5,307 bases of DNA, taken from Anaerolineae bacterium. GTDB lineage: Bacteria > Chloroflexota > Anaerolineae > J102. The translations under genes and the position numbers were made by a program. The notes under the pieces are model-generated. The model was given only the letters and a program-made list of their open reading frames with translations. It was not told where the DNA came from and did not search any database. The number at the start of each line of letters is the position of its first letter. Position 1 is the stretch's first letter. Location: NCBI GenBank assembly GCA_026985975.1, contig JALSPL010000042.1:1-5307 (forward strand), written 5' to 3'. Positions 1-4,645 of the stretch are shown one piece after another.

Positions 1-20
1 TCGCATCTGTCCCGAAAATA

Positions 21-66
21 AACGTTGGCGTCGTTTGCAGAGACGCTCTCGAAGCCAACGTTGGCT
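21..66. repeat. Palindromic repeat pair based on AACGTTGGC
   Basis: AACGTTGGC occurs at 21-29 and again at 57-65. The second copy sits inside the perfect 14-bp palindrome AGCCAACGTTGGCT (53-66). The unit is therefore both a direct repeat and an inverted repeat: 21-29 pairs with 54-62 to form a 9-bp stem around a 24-nt loop. Inside it, GCGTC (28-32) can pair with GACGC (42-46) as an alternative. No T-run follows, so it does not look like an intrinsic terminator. It resembles REP-type dispersed intergenic palindromes, but copy number cannot be judged from one window. It could also overlap the extreme 3' end of an upstream gene. Confidence 0.6.
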
Positions 67-79
67 GGCGCACCACCAC

Positions 80-135
80 GTAATGCGTAAAACGTAAAGT
101 CCTTACGCATTACGCATTACGCATTACATTTTACG
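80..135. repeat. Tandem heptamer TTACGCA with an inverted arm
   Basis: TTACGCA is repeated three full times plus TTAC at 103-127. The inverted arm GTAATGCGTAA (80-90) is perfectly complementary to TTACGCATTAC, which occurs in three overlapping registers (103-113, 110-120, 117-127), so the hairpin can slip by 7 nt. In addition CGTAAAA (86-92) matches TTTTACG (129-135) in inverted orientation. It is non-coding in appearance and resembles the short tandemly repeated heptamers known from cyanobacterial intergenic regions, without implying kinship. Confidence 0.75.
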
Positions 136-146
136 GGCTTGGCTCT

Positions 147-178
147 GCCCCGGCGGCATCTCGCTTCCGGGGCTTTTT
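147..178 (+). terminator. Rho-independent terminator of an upstream plus-strand gene
   Basis: GCCCCGG (147-153) and CCGGGGC (167-173) form a perfect GC-rich 7-bp stem with a 13-nt loop, followed at once by TTTTT (174-178). This is the standard intrinsic terminator layout on the plus strand. No gene in the window ends into it from the left, so it most likely serves a gene ending near or beyond the left edge. Confidence 0.75.
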
Positions 179-183
179 CATGC

Positions 184-195
184 GGCGATATCGCC
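184..195. repeat. 12-bp perfect palindrome GGCGATATCGCC
   Basis: GGCGATATCGCC is self-complementary over all 12 bases, and part of it (CGATAT) recurs just downstream at 197-202. It lies six bases after the T-run of the plus-strand terminator and no promoter is visible beside it. It could be a protein-binding site or chance. Confidence 0.3.
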
Positions 196-257
196 TCGAT
201 ATTTTCTCTGTGGGTCTTCGTATGACTTTTTGTTCTACGAGCAAGAATTTCACTACG

Positions 258-423
258 CACTATTGGGTCCACTGAAAAAAGGCTATTTTACCACGGAGAC
301 ATGGAGAACACGGAGAAAATCATGGCAGTTCACAGGGAAAAAACCTCCGAACCTCCACCTTTTTCTTCCTCCGTGCCCTCTGCGCCTCCGTGGTGAGACT
401 TTTTTTCAGGCGACTCACTATTG
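258..423. repeat. 8-bp direct repeat CACTATTG flanking a hairpin element (candidate target duplication)
   Basis: CACTATTG occurs at 258-265 and at 416-423, exactly bracketing the inverted-repeat element at 267-414 with one extra base on each side. Equal-length direct repeats directly outside inverted termini are the usual footprint of a DDE-type transposition event. An 8-bp match in these symmetrical positions is unlikely by chance, though the sequence is fairly AT-rich and only one locus is visible. Confidence 0.5.
267..414. mobile_element. MITE-like non-autonomous element, about 148 bp, no coding capacity
   Basis: The outer ends are inverted repeats matching at 12 of 14 positions: GTCCACTGAAAAAA (267-280) against the complement of TTTTTTCAGGCGAC (401-414). 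Further in, a second pair of arms (290-315 and 369-394) matches at 20 of 26 positions and begins with ACCACGGAG, so the whole element can fold into one long hairpin. Most mismatches between the inner arms would become G-U pairs in a minus-strand transcript. It encodes no transposase. The inner 'CCACGGAG ... CTCCGTGG' sequence resembles repeats I associate with many environmental bacterial genomes, but I cannot confirm that here. It sits just beyond the terminator of the leftward gene, a typical neutral landing place. The alternative is a large structured intergenic repeat that was never mobile. Confidence 0.55.
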
Positions 424-429
424 CGAAAC

Positions 430-463
430 AAAAAATACCGCCCTCCATCGAGAGCGGCATTTT
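430..463 (-). terminator. Rho-independent terminator of the DUF5666-repeat gene
   Basis: Read leftward, the arm AAAATGCCGC (463 to 454) pairs with GCGGTATTTT (441 to 432), giving a 10-bp stem with a single G-U pair; CTC and GAG can extend pairing inside the loop. The descending arm runs into a T-rich tract on the minus strand (A-run 430-435 on plus). It lies 26 bp after the stop codon of the leftward gene. Because TTTT also ends the plus-strand arm (460-463), it may act weakly in the other direction too. Confidence 0.85.
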
Positions 464-489
464 GACTGTTGGAGTGTAATTTGGAGGAA

Positions 490-2097
490 TCAGTGGGGCA
501 TGGGGCCGATGACGATGGCGGTCACCGAACCGTCAGGATTCAGCGTGCCATAACCCTGAGCATAGCCATCCCAATTGGCGGGATCGCCGACCACGCGGGT
601 TGCATCGGTGACATGAACCGTCACGCCCTGGATGACCCAATCGCCGACAACGCCATTTTCGGGTTGTTGCTGAATCTCACCGGCGAAGGAGACGCGAGGG
701 GCGGCCACAACCTGCACGCCGAGCGCATTCACCGAGCCATCTTCATTGGGCTCGCCATAGCCCTTCACCCAGGCGCCAACCTGCACCTCGGCGCCCTCGG
801 GCGCGATGTCAGTGTCGTCGCTTACCCACACCGTCCAGGTCTGGGCGTCGCCATTATGTTTGACGCTGCTGGTGACCACCCACATAGTCGGATCGCCCTC
901 ATTGGCGGGCTCCTGAATCTCGGTGATGAAGCCGGAGAAGATAACCCGATCTTCGGGCGGTGCGGCGGGCACCTTGTGGATGCTGCGAGCCATCAGGGAG
1001 CCGTCATCCTGCACCCGCACCACAGCGATCACTTCATCGCCAACCTGGGGATTGCCGACGATCTTGGTCTCGGCATTGACGCCGACCTCGTGGCCGTTGA
1101 TAACCCAGAGCGTGTCCGTCTGCGATTCAACGACGCCGCGAACAATCGCGAAGCGGGTGGTGGAGGTGACGACGATGCGGGTGGCGACCAGACCGTCAGC
1201 AGTGGGAGTCGCCCACACCTCGGCGATATCACCCACGTTGGGATCATCGCCTTCGATACTGGTGTCGGCCGTAATCGCCACAGTCTGATAAGCAACCACC
1301 CAGGAATCATCGTTCATTTCCTGGATGCGTCCCTTGAAGTGCACTTCGGTGGGCGTATCGTTCACCAGAATGCGAGTTGCGACCAGTCCGTCAGAGGTGA
1401 CATTGGCCCACACTTTCACGCGATCACCCACGTCGGGCGTATCGCCCTCGATGATCGTATCCTCGGTGATAGCGACGGTTTTGTCGCCCGCGGGCGTGGT
1501 GATCACCCAGGCGTCATCAGCCATTTCCTTGATGACGCCTGGGAAATGGATGCTTTGATTAGCGTCAATAACCACGATGCGCTTGGCGACCAGGCCAGCA
1601 TCGGCGTCATCGGCGACGACATCAGCAATGTCCCCTACATCAGGATGGCTGCCCAGGATGACCGTCTGCTCTGTGATGGTGACGGTCTTATCGTCAATCA
1701 CCCAGTAACCATCGGCGATTTCGTTGATGACGCCGGTGAAATGCACTTCGTTCGGGCCTTGCACCTTTTTGATTCTTGTAGCGTTCAGGATGCCATTAGG
1801 TTGCTGCTCGGCTTCCACTTCGACATAGTCGCCGACCTGGATAGAGACAGGGTTGGGAATGACTTGGGTCTGGAAAGTGACGTGCACGGTGCGACCGTCA
1901 ATCACCCAATCACCGGGGATGGTAACGTCCTTGCTTTCGACCTGCCCGGTGAATTCGATGACATCTGTCAACAGATCGCCGGGGTCGGGACGCATGCCGT
2001 GATCAGGACGCCCGGCGGCAAAGACGCCCACCGGCGCCAGCAGAGCGATTGTCAGGACCGTCAGTAGTATGATGAACCAAAAATTTTTCTTTTTCAT
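490..2097 (-). CDS. Exported protein with seven DUF5666-like repeats
   Basis: The 535-residue product has a clear Sec signal peptide: MKKK, a hydrophobic stretch (residues 6-26), and a likely cleavage after VFA (27) or A28. The rest is seven tandem beta-rich modules at about 46-113, 115-178, 180-246, 249-311, 314-376, 383-465 and 467-531. Each has the pattern F-x-G-x-I, then WVI, a 'TVxITxxTxIxG' strand, VGD(x)VxV, and a closing 'DGxLxATRIxV' strand, which matches the DUF5666 family; that family has no established biochemical role. Modules 2-4 are close to each other, while 6 and 7 form a second subtype sharing 'GYG...DGSV'. There is no membrane anchor, sorting motif or cysteine, and the mature protein is rich in Asp and Glu, so it is probably released or loosely surface-bound, perhaps binding ligands or cations (inference). 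The ATG at 2095-2097 is supported by GAGGTGA six bases upstream and by the signal peptide. A strong terminator follows the stop. Confidence 0.9.
   Translation of the reverse strand: MKKKNFWFIILLTVLTIALLAPVGVFAAGRPDHGMRPDPGDLLTDVIEFTGQVESKDVTIPGDWVIDGRTVHVTFQTQVIPNPVSIQVGDYVEVEAEQQPNGILNATRIKKVQGPNEVHFTGVINEIADGYWVIDDKTVTITEQTVILGSHPDVGDIADVVADDADAGLVAKRIVVIDANQSIHFPGVIKEMADDAWVITTPAGDKTVAITEDTIIEGDTPDVGDRVKVWANVTSDGLVATRILVNDTPTEVHFKGRIQEMNDDSWVVAYQTVAITADTSIEGDDPNVGDIAEVWATPTADGLVATRIVVTSTTRFAIVRGVVESQTDTLWVINGHEVGVNAETKIVGNPQVGDEVIAVVRVQDDGSLMARSIHKVPAAPPEDRVIFSGFITEIQEPANEGDPTMWVVTSSVKHNGDAQTWTVWVSDDTDIAPEGAEVQVGAWVKGYGEPNEDGSVNALGVQVVAAPRVSFAGEIQQQPENGVVGDWVIQGVTVHVTDATRVVGDPANWDGYAQGYGTLNPDGSVTAIVIGPMPH
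505..1962 (-). repeat. Seven tandem coding repeats (DUF5666-like modules)
   Basis: On DNA the modules lie at 1759-1962, 1564-1755, 1360-1560, 1165-1353, 970-1158, 703-951 and 505-699. Similarity among modules 2-4 is still visible at nucleotide level: the segments 1177-1197 and 1372-1392, encoding the same 'DGLVATR' region of modules 4 and 3, agree at 18 of 21 bases. This suggests more recent duplication or gene conversion in the middle of the array than at its ends. Modules are 63-68 residues long, except module 6 (83), which carries an insertion before and after its WVV strand. Confidence 0.85.
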
Positions 2098-2103
2098 AGG
2101 CTT

Positions 2104-2110
2104 TCACCTC
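2104..2110 (-). promoter_or_regulatory. Ribosome binding site of the DUF5666-repeat gene
   Basis: Minus-strand GAGGTGA lies six bases before the ATG at 2095-2097. It is a strong anti-16S match and fixes the start. The same core (GAGGTGAAA) precedes the plus-strand gene at 4646. Confidence 0.85.
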
Positions 2111-2180
2111 TTTGAAGGAGTGGTCAGGATGTTTTCTGGATTTGCTTGTCGTTGGATGGCCGGTTGAAATTCAGACGAAT

Positions 2181-2209
2181 GACGTCGTTCTCTACCAAAT
2201 AAGACGTCG
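2181..2209. promoter_or_regulatory. Paired GACGTCG motifs, possible operator
   Basis: GACGTCG occurs at 2181-2187 and 2203-2209. Each copy contains the 6-bp palindrome GACGTC, and the two start 22 bp apart, about two helical turns, so bound dimers would sit on the same DNA face. They lie 71-112 bp upstream of the leftward gene, in its likely leader. No regulator can be named and chance remains possible. Confidence 0.3.
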
Positions 2210-2217
2210 GGGCAAAG

Positions 2218-2247
2218 AAAATAGTACGGGAAAGTGGATGCCATCAA
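2218..2247 (-). promoter_or_regulatory. Weak candidate promoter for the DUF5666-repeat gene
   Basis: On the minus strand TTGATG (2247-2242), an 18-bp spacer and TATTTT (2223-2218) give a 4/6 plus 4/6 match to the sigma70 consensus. If used, transcription would start near 2211, giving a leader of about 110 nt that contains the GACGTCG pair. The match is poor, and the gene might instead be read through from the upstream glycosyltransferase gene, since I see no clear terminator between them. Confidence 0.25.
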
Positions 2248-2262
2248 ATGACATTGCTAACT

Positions 2263-2300
2263 TTTCATCTACCGGAAGCATAGATGAAATTGGTTTCATC
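2263..2300. other. Mutually exclusive hairpins in the intergenic gap
   Basis: TTTCATCTA (2263-2271) pairs perfectly with TAGATGAAA (2281-2289) around a 9-nt loop. The same central segment GATGAAA (2283-2289) also pairs perfectly with TTTCATC (2294-2300) around a 4-nt loop, so only one hairpin can form at a time. On the plus strand the second hairpin is followed by TTTT (2301-2304). The outer segments are direct repeats (TTTCATCT followed by CCGG) 31 bp apart. The genes on both sides are leftward, so in their transcript this lies 84-121 nt after the glycosyltransferase stop and about 165 nt before the next start. Confidence 0.45.
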
Positions 2301-2383
2301 TTTTCCGGCGTCAGCCTTTCGCGACCATGGCCCGCTGCGTTGCGGCGGCCTCTTTGCTATTATCTGCTATTCTGGCAATTTTT

Positions 2384-4411
2384 TCAATTAGCGCTATTTT
2401 CAACCCGCACGGACAGAGAAACGCTGTCACCGCCCGACGCCAATTGCGCTCGACCGCCATCCACACGGCTGTAAAGACCCGCCCGCCATTCATACCGCCC
2501 GGCCTCCGAAATCGACAGTCGATAGGTCTGAAACAGGACATCGCCCTGCCACCAATCACGACTGAGCAGCGCCAATCCATCCACCTGCACCACTTTTTCA
2601 TCCGTTCCCGCCCGTACGATGTGGTTGAATGCCGTGAAATCACGCTCACGAACCTCCGGAGAAGGATCTGTCACTCGCCACGCCAGCGTTGCCAAAACCG
2701 TCTGCCCGGCGGGCCAGGGCTGCGGAAAAGCATAGCCAACAAGCGCCATGCCTGCATCGAAAACCTGGGGCTGGGGCAATGGCGTCAATGACAAGTTCGC
2801 GTCAGCGGCGGCGGGCAGCTTATACAGGCGGATGGCGTCATCGCCCTCTCCCCGCCAGATTTCTTCGCCCAGATCCTCCAGCACAGGCTGCATTTTCCGC
2901 CCGGTAGTCAGATACAGGCTGGGTTGCCGGGCATGGAGCAGCAAGGCGGGAGATTGCCCGCTGAGATTCAGAAATCGGGCGTAGGGCGGGTTGCCGATGA
3001 GCGCAGCAATGGCCGCTGGCTCGCCATCCTGGCCCGGATCTACGCCGTCCGCCAGCACTTTCACCTGCTCCAGTCCCAGCTTCGCCGCCCAGTCGTTGGC
3101 GGCGTCGGCAGCCGCTTGCCACTGACTCAGAGGCCGCCCGAAGGTCTGCTGTCCGGCCCCGGCGTCGATGCGGGCCAACACGCTGTCCCAGGCTCCCGTC
3201 CAGACCGTCAGCAGCGCCGCCGCGGCCAGCGAGATGATCAGCGCTTTCCACACGCCGCCGGGCGACCACCGCCGCCCGGTTTGAGTCCGCGCCAGGGGCC
3301 AGGATAACGCCAGGCCGAAGAAGAGCGCGGGCAGCGGCAGCAGCACCGTCCAATACTGCAAATAGACCGTCAGCGGCCCAAAACTCAGCGCCAGGATGGG
3401 GCCGATGAGCCAGGCCAGCAGTAAGATGGCGCCGGGTCTGCGACGCTCATCCCGCAGCCACAGCAGGACGCGCAGGAGCCCCGCCGCCATCAACAACAGC
3501 GTCAGCCAGCGCCCCCACCACAACGCCTGATCCCAGCCGTTCAGCCGCGCTCCGGTTCCGGTCAGCTCAAAAATCCTGTCGCCTCCCAAAAGCTGCCAGG
3601 CCAGCGCCCAGCGGGCGGCCAGCGATTGCCCGGCGGCTTCACCCCCGGCTGCGGTCGCCCATCTCATCTGCAAAGCCGCTCCGGCGCCCGCCGCTGCAAC
3701 CCTGCGCCCCAGCGCCCACAGATAAGGCGCCAGTAGCGCCAGGCCCGTCAGCGCTCCCCACAGCGTTTCCCGCCGCAGCCAGCGTCGCGGCGCCGCCAAA
3801 AACGCGCCCAGCCAGCTCAGCGCCTGCACCAGCGCCAAAACATGCGTCAGCAATTGCAGCGCCGCCACCACCGGAAACCAAAATCGAGCGCGCTTGCCCC
3901 GGGCCACAACCACCCGCCAAGCCAGCAACAACAGCAGCACACTGAAAAGAACCTGGATATGCGCCCAGAATTTGCGATCATAAAAAACCAGCCAGGGATT
4001 GGCGGCCATGTACAACGCCGCCAGCAGGCCCGTCATCCGCCCGCCCATCAACCGCCCCAGCAGATAGCTGAGCGCCACGGCCAGCACGCCCAACATTCCC
4101 AGCCAGATCACTGCGGCCTGAGGCGAGCCGCCTGTCAGAGCCAGTGGCGCCGCCAGGATGTAAGCATCCAGCGCCGAACGCTGCACGCCGATGCTGGTGC
4201 CGCCGCTGAGCAGCGGCCAATATCGCCCGCTGGCGATCCCCTGCGCCATCCCCAAAATATGCGCCTCATCATATTTGAATTCCACCAACCCGGGCGAGGC
4301 CCAACGTAATCCGGCGGCAATCAACATCACGCCAATAACAGCCATACGATGGCAAACATCGCCCAAACCTCGTTGGCGGAGCTCAATAGTCATCATTTCC
4401 TGATCATACAT
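2384..4411 (-). CDS. Polytopic GT39/PMT-like glycosyltransferase with C-terminal beta domain
   Basis: The 675-residue product fits GT-C enzymes that transfer a sugar from a polyprenyl-phosphate donor on the outer face of the membrane. After a first membrane helix (about 23-37) comes 'EFKYDEAH' with Asp48-Glu49, the acidic pair expected in the first external loop and used in catalysis in this superfamily. Further hydrophobic segments lie near 82-95, 98-120, 125-142, 152-171, 178-207, 217-235, 302-319, 327-347, 351-373 and 388-405. 'NPWLVFYDRKFW' (138-149) matches the conserved Pro/Tyr/Arg loop. Residues 410-675 are soluble; about 548-672 resembles the beta-sandwich tail seen on Chloroflexota members (LAWRV, DWWQGD, GRYEWRAGLY). 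Donor and acceptor are unknown. The start is uncertain: Met1 has no Shine-Dalgarno; Met7 (4391-4393) has AGGA four bases upstream; Met23 would trim the cytoplasmic tail. It is divergent from the plus-strand gene at 4646. Confidence 0.85.
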   Translation of the reverse strand: MYDQEMMTIELRQRGLGDVCHRMAVIGVMLIAAGLRWASPGLVEFKYDEAHILGMAQGIASGRYWPLLSGGTSIGVQRSALDAYILAAPLALTGGSPQAAVIWLGMLGVLAVALSYLLGRLMGGRMTGLLAALYMAANPWLVFYDRKFWAHIQVLFSVLLLLLAWRVVVARGKRARFWFPVVAALQLLTHVLALVQALSWLGAFLAAPRRWLRRETLWGALTGLALLAPYLWALGRRVAAAGAGAALQMRWATAAGGEAAGQSLAARWALAWQLLGGDRIFELTGTGARLNGWDQALWWGRWLTLLLMAAGLLRVLLWLRDERRRPGAILLLAWLIGPILALSFGPLTVYLQYWTVLLPLPALFFGLALSWPLARTQTGRRWSPGGVWKALIISLAAAALLTVWTGAWDSVLARIDAGAGQQTFGRPLSQWQAAADAANDWAAKLGLEQVKVLADGVDPGQDGEPAAIAALIGNPPYARFLNLSGQSPALLLHARQPSLYLTTGRKMQPVLEDLGEEIWRGEGDDAIRLYKLPAAADANLSLTPLPQPQVFDAGMALVGYAFPQPWPAGQTVLATLAWRVTDPSPEVRERDFTAFNHIVRAGTDEKVVQVDGLALLSRDWWQGDVLFQTYRLSISEAGRYEWRAGLYSRVDGGRAQLASGGDSVSLSVRVENSAN

Positions 4412-4498
4412 GAAGAATAGATCGAACCCAAATCTGAGGTAATGAAATCAGAATCATTTTCGTCTTATCAAGTAGAAAACGTAGTTTTTTTCTCATTA

Positions 4499-4527
4499 TC
4501 GACAGAAAAAATGTGATAGTGTATAAT
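4499..4527 (+). promoter_or_regulatory. Sigma70-type promoter of the plus-strand exported protein gene
   Basis: TCGACA (4499-4504, 5/6 to TTGACA), a 17-bp spacer and a perfect TATAAT (4522-4527) form a near-consensus housekeeping promoter. A T-rich tract (4485-4491) lies upstream where an UP element would be, and an 8-bp inverted repeat (4486-4493 with 4504-4511) brackets the -35 box. Transcription would start near 4534, leaving a leader of roughly 112 nt before the ATG at 4646. Confidence 0.7.
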
Positions 4528-4548
4528 TTGATCAAATATACGTGTCAT
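4520..4548 (-). promoter_or_regulatory. Candidate overlapping divergent promoter for the glycosyltransferase gene
   Basis: On the minus strand ATGACA (4548-4543, 5/6), a 17-bp spacer and TATACA (4525-4520, 4/6) point toward the glycosyltransferase. Its -10 box overlaps the -10 box of the plus-strand promoter, so the two could not be fully occupied by polymerase together. A start near 4513 would give a leader of about 100 nt. Confidence 0.4.
4526..4537. promoter_or_regulatory. Perfect 12-bp palindrome, candidate shared operator
   Basis: ATTTGATCAAAT is self-complementary over 12 bases. It begins in the last two bases of the plus-strand TATAAT, covers the expected plus start site, and lies wholly inside the spacer of the opposing minus promoter. 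A dimeric repressor bound here would block both promoters. The regulator is unknown. Confidence 0.5.
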
Positions 4549-4631
4549 AGTTTCAGTGAAGCATCAGGATCATCACACACTTGGGCTCCATATCCAAAAC
4601 AGAACGCTTTTGAACGATGATTTTCATTCAC

Positions 4632-4638
4632 GAGGTGA
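4632..4638 (+). promoter_or_regulatory. Ribosome binding site of the plus-strand exported protein gene
   Basis: GAGGTGA sits seven bases before the ATG at 4646-4648, fixing the start. It lies in a small potential hairpin, TTCAC (4627-4631) with GTGAA (4635-4639) and a 3-nt loop, which is too short to be a confident translational switch. Confidence 0.8.
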
Positions 4639-4645
4639 AATAACC

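Larger units (their letters stand above)
1..489. other. Gene-free region with repeats, two terminators and a MITE-like element
   Basis: I see no convincing gene here. In the plus direction the three frames hit stops at 19-21, 81-83 and 95-97, so the 3' end of a gene entering from the left could lie in the first 97 bases. The plus-strand terminator at 147-178 fits such a gene, but too little coding sequence is present to choose a frame or name a product. The rest is occupied by inverted and tandem repeats (21-135), a 12-bp palindrome (184-195), a hairpin element with flanking direct repeats (258-423) and the terminator of the leftward gene (430-463). An open frame from 230 to 553 crosses the hairpin element and enters the leftward gene; it has no plausible protein features. 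Confidence 0.7.

Noticed and set aside
80..135. Possible CRISPR fragment because of regularly repeated TTACGCA
   Set aside because: The repeat unit is 7 bp with no spacers between units, which is a simple tandem repeat, not a CRISPR array.
230..553. Plus-strand 107-codon open frame
   Set aside because: It runs through the hairpin element and the terminator at 430-463 into the 3' end of the leftward gene and has no domain-like content.
469..2067. Long 532-codon open frame antisense to the DUF5666-repeat gene
   Set aside because: It is almost entirely the complement of a well-supported gene with signal peptide, ribosome binding site, terminator and repeats. Its own translation lacks a signal, domain or sensible composition (His/Asp/Gly-rich echoes of the repeats). 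GC-rich codon bias keeps the opposite frame open.
2320..2383. Possible intrinsic terminator after the glycosyltransferase gene
   Set aside because: A GC-rich bulged stem can be drawn just downstream on the minus strand (around CCGC/GCGG), but it has bulges and no following T-run, so I do not call it.
2112..2474. Plus-strand 120-codon open frame with TTG start
   Set aside because: It spans the intergenic hairpins and overlaps the 3' end of the glycosyltransferase gene; there is no good start context and the composition is not protein-like.
2327..4403. Several short plus- and minus-strand open frames overlapping the glycosyltransferase gene
   Set aside because: All are Arg/Ala/Pro/Gly-rich out-of-frame readings of a GC-rich membrane protein gene, which is itself supported by helices and catalytic-loop motifs.
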